In this document: one piece after another, positions 11,420 through 20,739 of the stretch
Numbering within the stretch: position 1 is the stretch's first letter
Layout of the letters: each line of letters opens with the position of its first letter
NCBI RefSeq assembly: GCF_023898315.1
Contig: NC_064619.1
Coordinates: 345,536,650 to 345,600,649, forward strand
Length of the DNA stretch: 64,000 bases
Origin: Schistocerca nitens
Lineage: Eukaryota; Arthropoda; Insecta; Orthoptera; Acrididae
Reading direction: 5' to 3'
The notes under the pieces: generated by a model
What the model was told of the DNA's origin: nothing
The model's database searches: none
Seen by the model: the letters and a program-made list of their open reading frames with translations, nothing else
Position numbers and translations under genes: made by a program

Positions 11420-12501
11420 GGGGCCCCGGAAAGGCTCAAAATCATGAAAAGTTCAATTTTTACTTTTTTGCGTTTTCTGAATCTGCAGAATATTACCTTT
11501 TAATAGATATATAATTTATTCATTTCCGAAGACTACAACTATTTTTAATTTTTTTTTTTTTTTTTGAAATGTGTTCTGCATGGGCGTGACCCACTGTGGC
11601 GCTGTTAAACTGCTGTCAAATGGTGTTATTATTAACGTCCGTGTTCATCAGGTACATTTTAGTGATGTGAGATAAAGTATGTGTTGTGGCTAACCTGTGA
11701 TGGTTCAATATATATCGCTGGTGTGATTGTCGATTGTTTCATGTTTATTTACTCTGTCGTTATCTCGAACATATTCGTAATTAATTCTGTTTCTTGAGTC
11801 TGTTTTGTTGAAGTATAATAATGAGTAAAAGTAAAGTTATTAGAAATCCTCTGAAGGTTTTTAAGAAAAGGAGAAATGTTGGAAAGCCAAAGGTATTTAG
11901 AAATATGGGAATGAAGATAGGTTCTAACATGGTACGAGCGATGCTTGCTTTAGACAAGGAACGCCTTCGGGCTGCAGACAGGGCTGTAAAGAGTCTAGAA
12001 ATACAAGCAAGAGTAAACAGGAGGAGGAACACGAGGAAGCTGGAGGAGGAATTTGCAGAGGATGAAGATAATCCATCCTATGGACCTGGAATGCACTAAA
12101 AAGTTAATCCAATCTTTGTCGCTCGATTCCCAAAACTTTTATTTTCTCATACTAATTACATGTTTTCTAAGGATCTTCCAAACATATTTGTTTCAAACTT
12201 TCAGTAAATGTTACACAGTACCTTCTGCATAGTTTAACACAGCCTTTTTCCAAAAAACTGTATATTTTTGAATATATAAAAAAAATTGCAAAAAAATGTT
12301 GTGAATTTTCATTACAATTGAAAAAAAATCATCTTTAATAACTAAACTAAAATTTTGTAAAATCCCTGTGTTAAGTTGTAGCCCATATTCCAATAAATAA
12401 TCTGTAAAAAGTTCAACTTCCTACCTCAAATACTTTGTGAGGAAAGATGTAATTTATAAGCGTTATTTTAACATTGCAAGTATAGGGCGTTCCGGAGCCC
12501 C
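11420..12501 (+). mobile_element. TTAA-flanked DNA transposon (Kolobok- or piggyBac-like), non-autonomous
   Basis: The termini are ggggccccggaaaggc and, inverted, ggggctccggaacgcc. TTAA flanks both sides (11416-11419 and 12502-12505). Length is 1082 bp, too short for a full transposase. It holds one small open frame (11821-12099). A second copy enters the window end in reverse orientation at 63543 with only about ten differences over the shared 440 bp, so the family was active recently. TTAA sites are used by both piggyBac and Kolobok elements; the termini do not decide it. Confidence 0.8.
11821..12099 (+). CDS. Short basic protein of the TTAA element (92 aa), unknown function
   Basis: The frame opens MSKSKVIRNPLKVFKKRR, strongly basic, passes through a likely helical stretch (SNMVRAMLALDKERLRAADR, then LEIQARVNRRRNTRKLEEE) and ends in an acidic tail EEFAEDEDNPSYGPGMH before TAA. 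The last 17 codons are readable in the second copy at the window end, with one synonymous change and the same stop. This could be the first and last parts of a longer transposase joined by an in-frame internal deletion, or a free-standing accessory protein. No DDE residues are present. Whether it is translated is unknown. Confidence 0.5.
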   Translation: MSKSKVIRNPLKVFKKRRNVGKPKVFRNMGMKIGSNMVRAMLALDKERLRAADRAVKSLEIQARVNRRRNTRKLEEEFAEDEDNPSYGPGMH

Positions 12502-12505
12502 TTAA

Positions 12506-12735
12506 GTACCTTTCGTTGCTCAAGCGATCAACCATAAATTACTTCTAGAACGGGAGCAAGTTCTTTCGCATAGTCTTAATAGAATCTTGTAGGTATCTCA
12601 TCTGGTCCTGACGTCTTTCCACTTCTAAGCGATTGTAGCTGATTTTCAGTTCCGAGATCGGTTATTTCAATATCTGCCGTTTCGACGTTCGTACGATGAT
12701 TGAAAGGAGGGACAGTGTTACGATCTTCCGCTCTT
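12506..12735 (-). mobile_element. LINE fragment, RT N-terminal region
   Basis: The minus strand reads ENQLQSLRSGKTSGPDEIP followed by TRFY, a stop, and DYAKELAPVLEVIY. The K-x-G-K-x-x-G-P-D-x-I-P pattern is the usual entry to the RT domain of non-LTR retrotransposons. It stops at the TTAA element, which may have inserted into it. The clade cannot be settled from this piece. Confidence 0.45.
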
Positions 12736-12792
12736 AAGGGTCAAAATCGACAGATGTAAAGATAATATACGGAGTACCACAGGGAAGTGTAC

Positions 12793-12925
12793 GTTTTTAG
12801 AGTTTCGTACCTCAGTAGGCGAAAACGGAACCCTTATACGGTCACTTTGTTGTCTATCCGTCCGTCCGTCCGTCTATCTATCCGTCCGTCCATCTGTTAA
12901 TTACGTTTTCCTCAGGCAAGAGTAG
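12793..12925 (-). repeat. Repeat end with TCCG/TCTA tandem stretch
   Basis: On the minus strand the end reads ataagggttccgttttcgcc followed by gaggtacgaaactctaaaaa. The same end occurs in plus orientation at about 51283-51349. Between, 12850-12895 is a run of tccg and tcta units. It marks an older insertion next to the Tc1 element. Confidence 0.55.
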
Positions 12926-13324
12926 ATGTATCCGGAAATTTGGCTGCAAATGACTTACAAGTTCGCGGTGCCCTCCATTGGTAATGCTGGAATTCAATAT
13001 GGTGTTGGTCCATCCTTAGCACTGATGACAGCTTCCACTCTCGCAGGCATACGTTCAATCACGTGCTGGAAGGTTTCTTGGGGAATGGCAGCCCATTCTT
13101 CACGGAGTGCTGCACTGGTATCGATGTCGGTCGGCGAGGCCCGGCACGAAGTCAGCCCCGAAGATGTTCTTAGCATTCAGGTCACGACTCTGTGCAGGCC
13201 AGTCTGTTACAAGGATGTTACTGTCGTATAACCACTCCGCCACAGGCCGTGCTCATTGGTGTTGAAAGATGCAACCGCCATCCCCGAATTGGTCTTCAAC
13301 CGTGGGAAGCAAGAAGTTGCTTAA

Positions 13325-14367
13325 CCCTTCGTTGCCTGATGGTACTTAAAAGTACCAGTAAGTTTTTACTCTCATTACTTTCTCGTGGTGCAGTTTCGTG
13401 ATCTGAGAGGCTGTCGGTACGTAACAGTAACTCTGCTCTACTGATTCATAGATGTTATTATGCAATACATAGACCTCTCTGGCTGTCAGAGATTGAAATT
13501 GTTTTTCGCACGCTGCTGTGAAAACAGAAGATTGTATGTGCTTGTTTCCATGGTGTTGCCGGAATTTTTGCGCAATTTATTGAAACTTCCGCTGAGTTTT
13601 CCATTGTAAGTACTTACCTTCTTTGTTTTTTATAGTAGTTTGAAGCATTACGTTACAAGTGAATGAGATAAAATGGAAAATATAAAGCGGACTTATTAGT
13701 CCCGTCAGGTTGTGCGAACACTTTATTGTAGCAACAATGCGTTACCTCTCACTAGTTGTTCTGTCCACTTTTTCACACACAGATGGACGAAAATCGTAAA
13801 ACTGGTGACTACTTTCGACCTTTGAGTGATGCAGAGATTGAAGCAATTTTGTATGAGGACATTCCTTCTGATATTACAGAGGATACTGACATCGAAGATG
13901 ATGACGAAAATGTTAATAATTTTGACAAAGCTTTTTCGTCCGATTTGCAAGAGGCAGATTGTGAAACAAACTCCACTTGTTCGAATAATGATGCCTCAGA
14001 GTGTTCTTTGCCGTTTACACCTTCACCTCAATGTGAATACCGGACACACAGAATGTGGAGAGACAAACACATAGTAAGGTAAATTTATGCGAATTTAAAA
14101 AAAAAAAAAAAATTCAGAAATATCATATTTTTGTTAATTAATTTTCTAATGTAAAAATATTTAATATTTATGTGGAATAAAGTACAAGTTATAAAAATTG
14201 GAGCATTTTTCTGCGCATGTTGTGATTCTGTCCATGGAGTCTGACGGTACTTTTGAGTACCAGGAGTGAAAAAAGTTGTAAAAAATAAAATAAAATTTTA
14301 CAAAAAATTCTACCGTCATTTGAGGCCACAATAGCATAAATTTTTTCTTATGTCAGGAAACAAAGGG
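13325..14367 (+). mobile_element. piggyBac-like element, internally deleted
   Basis: TTAA duplications at 13321-13324 and 14368-14371 flank termini cccttcgttgcc and, inverted, ccctttgtttcc. Just inside each end is a near-palindrome, ggtacttaaaagtacc (13341-13356) and ggtacttttgagtacc (about 14246-14261). The 1043-bp length, an N-terminal transposase-like frame and an aataaa at about 14176 suggest that the catalytic part was deleted. The insertion lies in the Tc1 transposase. Confidence 0.85.
13783..14082 (+). CDS. piggyBac-type transposase N-terminal remnant (99 aa)
   Basis: The frame opens MDENRKTGDYFRPLSDAEIE and continues with an Asp/Glu-rich stretch (ITEDTDIEDDDENVNN), which is the usual look of the first 100 residues of piggyBac transposases. 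It ends at a TAA just after aag/gtaaat, a good match to a splice donor, so the frame may once have been spliced to a lost exon. No catalytic Asp residues or C-terminal Cys-rich domain remain. The ATG at 13783 is preferred over one at 13756 because the family pattern starts there. Confidence 0.6.
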   Translation: MDENRKTGDYFRPLSDAEIEAILYEDIPSDITEDTDIEDDDENVNNFDKAFSSDLQEADCETNSTCSNNDASECSLPFTPSPQCEYRTHRMWRDKHIVR

Positions 14368-15325
14368 TTAAAGCATCAGTGTGGGCCTGTGCTGTGATAG
14401 TACCACGCAAAACAACAAGGGTTGTAAGCCCTCTCCATGAAAAACACGATCACACCATAACACCACCACCTCTGAATTTTACTGTTGGCGTCACACACAC
14501 CGGGCATTCGCCATACCCACACCCTGCAATCGGATCGCCACATTGTGTACCGTGATTCGTCACTCCACACAATTTTTTTCCACTGTTGAATCGTCCAATG
14601 TTTACGCTCCTTACAACAAACGAGGCGTCGTTTGGCATTTACCGGCATGATGTGTGGCTTATGAGCAGCCACTTGACCATGAAATCCAAGTTTTCTCACC
14701 TACCGCCTAACTGTCATAGTACTTGCAGTGGATACTGATGCAGTTTGGAATTCCTGTGTGATGCTCTGGATAGATGTCGCCTATTACACGTTACGACCCT
14801 CTTAAACTGTCAGCGGTCTTTGTCAGTCAACAGACGAGGTCGGCCTGTAGCTTTTGTGCTGTTCGTGTCCTTTCACGTTTCCACTTCACTATCACATAGG
14901 AAACAGTGGACCTAGGGATGTTCAGGAGTGTGGAGATCTCGCTTACAGGCGTATGACACAAGTGACACTCAATCACCTGACCAAGTTCGAAGTCCGTGAG
15001 TTCCGTGGTGCGCCCCATTCTGCTTTCTCACGATGTCTGATGATTACTGAGGCTGCTGATATGGAGTACCTGGGAGTAGGTGGCTGCACAATGCACCTAA
15101 TATGAAAAACGTATGTTTCTGGGGGTGTCCGGATACTTTGCATCACACAGTGTATAAACGATCTAGTAGAAAGCGTCGGATGCTCTTTAAGGCTATTCGC
15201 AGATGATGCAGTTGTCTATACCAATGTAGCAACGACAGACGATAGTAAGAATTTGCAGAACGACCTGCGGAGAATTGATGAATGGTGCAGGCTCTTGCAG
15301 TTGACCCTCAACATAAATAAATGTC

Positions 15326-15528
15326 AGCCGGCCGAAGTGGCCGTGAGGTTAAAGGCGCTGCAGTCTGGAACCGCAAGACCGCTACGGTCGCAGGTTCGAA
15401 TCCTGCCTCGGGCATGGATGCTTGTGATGTCCTTAGGTTAATTAGGTTTAACTAGTTCTAAGTTCTAGGGGACTAATGACCTCAGCAGTTGAGTCCCATA
15501 GTGCTCAGAGCCATTTGAACCATTTTTT
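15326..15528 (+). mobile_element. tRNA-derived SINE, family 1
   Basis: Starts agccggccgaagtgg and carries the B box ggttcgaatcc and the end ctcagagccatttgaacc. It lies in the Jockey RT after NINKC. I could not find a clear target-site duplication, which fits the sequence loss seen in the host LINE at this point. Confidence 0.88.
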
Positions 15529-16200
15529 GAACAGATTCATCGGGAGAATCTTAAGGGAACGTAGCTCACCCACGAAGGAAGTGGCTTATAAGGCGCTTGT
15601 TCGACCGATTCTTGAGTATTGTTCATCTGTTTGAGAATCCTATCAGGTAGGACTGATAGAGGAGATAGAGAAGATCCAACGAAGAGCTTCGCGTTTCGTC
15701 ACGGGATCGTTCAGCTAGCGTGAGAGCGTTGCGGAGATGCTAAACTAACTCCAGTGGCAGACGTTACAAGAGAGGCGGTGTGGATCACGGAATGATTTAC
15801 TATTGAAATTTCGGGACAGCGCTTTTCAGGGCGGGTTAAACAACATATTACTTCCGCCGCATACATCTCGCGTATTGACCATTACAGATGCTTACCCACA
15901 ATCATTCTTCAGAAGCACTATTCACGAGTGGAACAGAGTTGGAGGGATCAGATAGTGGTACCGAAAGTACCCTCATAGATGTAGATATTTTGAGACTAGC
16001 AAAAACGCTTATCAGAACCTATAGGGTAGTTCCCGTTGACCTATAATCATGCAATTTGGCAACAAGCGAGTTATCACAGTACAAGTAAATGAAAGAAATC
16101 CGAAAATTGTTAATTTGTAGTTAATTCATACGAAAAATATGTCTTTTTCTCATTTGTTATCCTACTTCAAACTCGAAATTAAAACAGTCAGTAGTTGTTT

Positions 16201-16440
16201 ATTCAGGCACACTAGGTAGCAATGGTGGAAGTCAAACATCAGGCAAGGAATTATTTTATTGTTCATCCGACGCGTTTCGGAGTTTATCCTTCATCAGAAT
16301 GAATGATTACTGTACGTAGATACGGCATTTCGAGTTTTGTGTTAAACAAATATTCGCAAACTAGACAGGCAAAAATTATATAGATCCTCAATTCCCGAAA
16401 CGGATACCCTGTCTATATACATAATTAAGTTTGTACAGTA
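16201..16440 (-). mobile_element. Possible Penelope-like pLTR fragment
   Basis: The segment around gacgcgtttcggagtttatc looks like the pLTR of Penelope-like elements, where a hammerhead-like core is common. No RT or GIY-YIG sequence is nearby, so this would be a solo fragment. Boundaries are approximate. Confidence 0.35.
16261..16305 (-). ncRNA. Hammerhead ribozyme-like motif
   Basis: On the minus strand: CTGATGA (16291-16297), a short hairpin with GGA/TCC (16279-16290), GAAA (16275-16278), then CGCGTC (16269-16274), i.e. a minimal helix III ACGCGT followed by C17. Flanks can pair TTCAT with ATGAA to form helix I with one bulge. One extra A sits between CTGATGA and helix II, which is not canonical. 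The core order matches hammerheads known from Penelope-like elements. Activity is unproven. Confidence 0.45.
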
Positions 16441-17739
16441 CCTTCAGTGTGCCAGTCCTCCTCGCACCTGACCAATATATTTTTTTCTCTTTTTGTGCTA
16501 TAGTAACTGAATGTCCTAGATGTGCGTAGCTTACGCTTATCATAAAAACATGTAGAGTACCGGATTAGATGTAAGACATGGCCTGATGCCCCTAATAGAA
16601 ATAAGTCAATAGACAAAATATATAAAAACAGTGTAAACTGGCCCACTACAAATCTGAGCCTTCACGACGCTTGCTACAACGCAACCTACTCTGCCAGTGG
16701 AGACGGGCACCCCAGCCGCCGCTGCCACTCCTGTTCTCCTTCTTGTGCGAATCGGCTGCCGCTAATTGGCCGGAGTTTCTGCACGCCGCGGGAATATCTT
16801 AGCGTGCTTTCCGCTTCGTTTTCTTCTGACACTCCGCACGTTATTGGCAGCCGGCATGCATGCAGACAGCCGATACGGACCCCAGCCCCACCAGCTGTCC
16901 CCTTCTATCGGGAAGCTGAATCGACAGGTTGATGGGCACATGACGAATTAGGCCGTCAGTGCTGCAAATGCGGTCTTCATTACAGGGAATCGGCCTCTTA
17001 CCTTCAGCATATTCTTATTTTCTGAACACATTCTTCACCTCGTCTTTCTCTAGATTCGGAGATGTGACAATGATGACTACACGGTAAATTTCTTAACAGC
17101 AGAGCGTTACACTACGTGGAAAGTCATACAGACCTAAAAGCAAAATATTGTGTGCCATGGAAATGTCTTGCAGGACCATCATTACTGCTAAACAGTAGAG
17201 TGCCTATCCAAGAGCTTCCAGAGGAAACAAACAGTTAATTTTCGTTATTTCGTGTACTTATTTACCTAATTCGATAATTTAAAATACTGTTATAATCTTC
17301 TCATTAACAGGCGTAATCTTACGTAAAATGTTTACCGCAATAGTACATATTAAACTCAGAAACGATGGTGTGTCTTGAGGCAACGTAGCTCATGGCGTGC
17401 AAATTACCCAGACTATATTCATGCTGAATCAGCGATTTCGAGTAAATTTTACACATAATTTCAAACTTTTGTAACCTTTTTTTTCCCGTTGACGCCCTCT
17501 TCAAAATAAATAAAAGAAAGAAGTTTACTGCTTACTTTATTTTCGCTGCTCAAGCGGCAGTAAAACATCAGCATGAGGCGTGAAGTTTTAATTTATTACT
17601 TTACGGACAGTATCCACATGTTCCTGCAAAACTATATCATTGTACGATACTGTTCAGGAGATATAACGTCATGAACACTGAGATGGATAAACGGAAGTTT
17701 TATACAAGAGAGTTCATTTTTTGAAGAATCGGGATTGGG
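16441..17739. other. No recognisable gene; GC-richer patch at 16640-16930
   Basis: The patch at 16640-16930 holds ccgctaattggccgg (a homeodomain-like site beside an inverted CCAAT) and several CpG-rich blocks. The rest is AT-rich and shows nothing I can name. Confidence 0.3.
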
Positions 17740-18115
17740 GATTTTTCTGACTGTCAGTATTGTACATAAACGATTTATCTCGTAGTATTAGTTGCAATCT
17801 CGGACTTTTTGCAAATAATGTCGTTACGTGTGAAGAAATTTTACACCATAAATATTGTATTAAATACAGTTATATCTTTACACAGTATTGGTCTGGTGCA
17901 AAATTAGAATTAGCTGTTAATGAAGATACACGTAAAAACTTAGTAGCCTATGATGAGAGACCATTTGTGGCAATAATACAAAAGAGATTGCTAACAACAC
18001 ACTTTTGGAATCCATACTACTTTTGTTTTCCTGTTTGGGATCCATGTCAGTTCTGAACAATACAAGAAGTCGAGTATACTTAAGGAAGTCGCGAGAGCGG
18101 CTGCACATTGCTTCG

Positions 18116-18155
<40 letters not shown>

Positions 18156-18250
18156 GAGAAACAGATACACTGAAAAATTTTAATCGGTCAGTACTGGATG
18201 AAATGCAGCGCACATTTCAGAAAAATCAGCTTATAAAATTCCAGGAATAT
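17740..18250 (+). mobile_element. Jockey-clade LINE fragment with GA microsatellite
   Basis: YINDLSRSISCNLGLFANN near 17760-17820 matches the RT motif region, with the catalytic F-A-D-D changed to F-A-N-N. FPVWDPCQF follows near 18030, as expected further on in Jockey RTs. A GA dinucleotide run (18119-18162) interrupts the tail. Inactive. Confidence 0.55.
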
Positions 18251-19800
18251 CTTTGACGACGGAACTCCCCCTTCGTGACGATTTCGTACGATCACCAAGT
18301 TGATAAGAGCTGTTACAGAGGAGTCCCAGCAATCATCTGCGAAAAGAATAGGAAGAAATCCTGACATGTCGTACAACAGAGGTACCCACTGCACTCACGT
18401 CATAATGATTCACTATGTATGTAGTGGTGTACTAACAGTGGTCTTTTGATTTTTCTCAACAGCAACAAAAACTGCTGGTAAAGTAAAACTGGTTTACAAT
18501 TGAGGAACATTTCCAAAACAGTATGTCTAGAGCACAGGATTCTGTGGAAGTGCAAAGGGGAGGGTGTTCAAACTGGAGAAGAAGACGCCAGGAAATTCTG
18601 AAACATAGAGCCGCAAGAGGATTTAAGTGAACAAATAAATTAAAATCTGAAAAAGTGGTGGAAAGAAAAGATTAAATGTATGGAAAATCCTGTCAAAAAC
18701 AAGGGACCACGTGCCACGGCGTGTGGTGAGGCATCACTATCTAACATAACCTGGAACGGGAGAGGATAGAGGTGATATAAAGCTTTAGCAGCAAAGCAAG
18801 TTCCGACGAATACATACCACAGGTATCAGTGGACATGGAGAGTAGTACATGTACATGTAAAGACAGCGTTAAGACTAGGACTAGGTGACGGACGATAGCT
18901 GAGAGCAGAAAGATTCTTCAGTAATTTGTCAGTTCACAGTTCAAACTCGTTAGATGTAATTAACACAGGATAATGAATGAGAGAAGCATTTGTTATGGTA
19001 CTGCGCACGGATAGGCTGCACAGAACAACATCATTAAATTTCTTCTGCTTATGGAGATGTCAGGAAGGAACAGCATATCGTGTGTTTCGCGAGTTTCTAT
19101 GGCCCCAGTGACACTATGGTGTTTTCACTGCATTTTATGCAAGCGTCTTGAGAAGAACAGTTCCAACTCAGAGTCTTTTTTAAAGGAGACACAAAGAGCG
19201 CAGTAATTCTGCCATTTACTGGGGACATAGCTGCCTAAAATGCAAATGCGGGTGGATGGAGTAGTCTGCTAATGTAAGGAAATTGATTCGTTATATCAGA
19301 AGTGCCTCGTCCCTCTGTCAATGCTAAAATAATCATGTTACTTACATCGTACAAAACTATAAACACATTTCTTAAATTAATATTTGCAGGTTGTTGAAGA
19401 AAATGGAAGAATTGGCAGCACCTTGGACTAAGATAACAGCTACCGTTATACCTATTGAACGACAGAATAATGTCTGTTATAATGTTGTTTGTCGATACGT
19501 AGATATTTTCGCTTTATAATGAAATGCAGCTAGGTGGTCAGAAAGCTCGCCAATTCGAATTATACACAAGATGTCACTAATTGCACACAAACTTGACCTT
19601 TTGTCATTTTGTTTCATTCGGATGACTTGCATTTCTGTAACAGCAAAATTTTGGTTGTGCGTAATGGAGAAGTCGCAGAAGTTCGAAATCGCGATGCTTG
19701 TTCTAGTTACAGAACCAGGAAATTAGTCGATGGAAGTCTGCGGAGCTTGACAGTTTCAATCGGACAGCCTATTTATTAATCCAGGTGAACACCAAACGAA
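18251..19800. other. No recognisable feature
   Basis: About 1.5 kb without any long frame, tRNA-like box or inverted repeat that I could detect by eye. Confidence 0.35.
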
Positions 19801-19805
19801 AGAGT

Positions 19806-20063
19806 TGTTGTTGTTGTTGTTGCGGTCTTCAGTCCAAAGACTGGTTTGATGCAGGTCTCCATGCTAGTCTATCCTGTGCAAGCCTCTTCATCTCCGAATA
19901 ACTACAGGAAACTGCATCCTTCTGAAACTGCTTGGTCTCCCTCTGCCATTTTTACCCTCCACACTTCCCCCCAGTAGTACTAAACTGGTGATCCCTTGAT
20001 GCCTCTGAACGTGTCCTACCAACCGATCCCTTCTTCTTGTCTAGTTGTGCCACAAATTCCGTA
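19806..20063 (-). mobile_element. RTE-like LINE, 3' end only
   Basis: Starts with a GTT repeat (the minus-strand CAA tail) and continues with the same sequence as 53625 onward, for example agactggtttgatgcag. 5' truncated at about 20063. Third copy of this LINE end in the window. Confidence 0.8.
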
Positions 20064-20381
20064 CTCCTTGAAAAATAAAAAGTAAATTATAATTTACCCT
20101 CGGTGATGGACTATATAACGAGATGGACGTGTGTGAAAAAACTGTTTAGATTTGCAGTAACACGTTGAAGCACTGTTTCGTACCCAGGAGCGTGCTCGAA
20201 TAGCGCAATTGATAACTTACTGCACGCGCAAGATGGGCTTTTGGATCCATATCTCCGCCCTCCCCCGCCCTCTCACCACGCTAACAGCTAGCAGACAGAG
20301 ATAAATATTTCAGTTAGGCTATCTAATAGTTGACTGTACCAATGGTGATCCAATTGCACTGGCATTAACACGTATAAGATA

Positions 20382-20492
20382 ATCAAAATATCCACGGGTG
20401 TACTGCCGGTCTACAGTGTCCAACGGGCACAATATTTCGGCGATCATACATGTCGCCATCATCTGGTGAACTGACGGACTGAGCTCCTGTGA
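20382..20492 (-). repeat. PLE pLTR, 3' copy
   Basis: Direct repeat of 23005-23110. On the minus strand its hammerhead-like core reads CAGATGA, a change at a residue that is invariant in hammerheads, then GGCGA/TCGCC and GAAA. It ends at the target-site duplication. Confidence 0.8.
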
Positions 20493-20739
20493 AAGTGCCG
20501 GCACGGAGATCCGTACGCTATGGCTACTCAGAGGGAACTGGGTTCGGTCGTGGCGGCGGCCGATTTAAATACCCTCCGCCCGCGGCGCGCTCACTCCGCT
20601 GTCCGCGCCCCGCGCCACGGTCGCGCGGTGGAACAGATTGCGACGTCGTCTGAGATGACGTCGGAGTGATGGCTCTGTCCGCCGTCGTCGTAACAACTAT
20701 TCGTTTGCTCGATTTACTCTTGATTAACCCAGTCGCTGG

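Larger units (their letters stand above)
12926..15154 (-). mobile_element. Tc1-like transposon, interrupted by a piggyBac-like element
   Basis: The transposase reads on the minus strand from near 15018: GRTTELTDFELGQVIECHL and IPRSTVSYVIVKWKRER form the helix-turn-helix region. MPVNAKRRLVCCKERKHW and VWSDESRYTMW (first Asp) follow at 14550-14660, then the glycine-rich stretch before VMVWG in disturbed frames. The C-terminal part lies left of 13321. The right terminus at 15130-15154 (gtccggatactttgcatcac, then acagtg) is well preserved, the left one is worn. Stops and frame changes throughout. Confidence 0.8.
12736..15985 (+). mobile_element. Jockey-clade LINE split by three insertions
   Basis: RT reading starts near 12755 (STDVKIIYGVPQGSV) and breaks at about 12791. 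It resumes at 15153 as YINDLVESVGCSLRLFADDA (FADD at 15196-15207) and runs to NINKCQ, where a SINE follows. A third piece from 15529 reads RFIGRILRERSSP, ALVRPILEYCSSV and EEIEKIQRRASRFV, then a decayed C-terminus ending at tagatgtagat near 15980. About 50-60 residues expected between the second and third pieces are missing. Several stops confirm it is dead. Confidence 0.8.

Noticed and set aside
20563..20590. TATA-like gatttaaatacc in GC-rich DNA as a host promoter
   Set aside because: It lies inside the Penelope-like element between the GIY-YIG domain and the 3' pLTR, so it is better read as element sequence.
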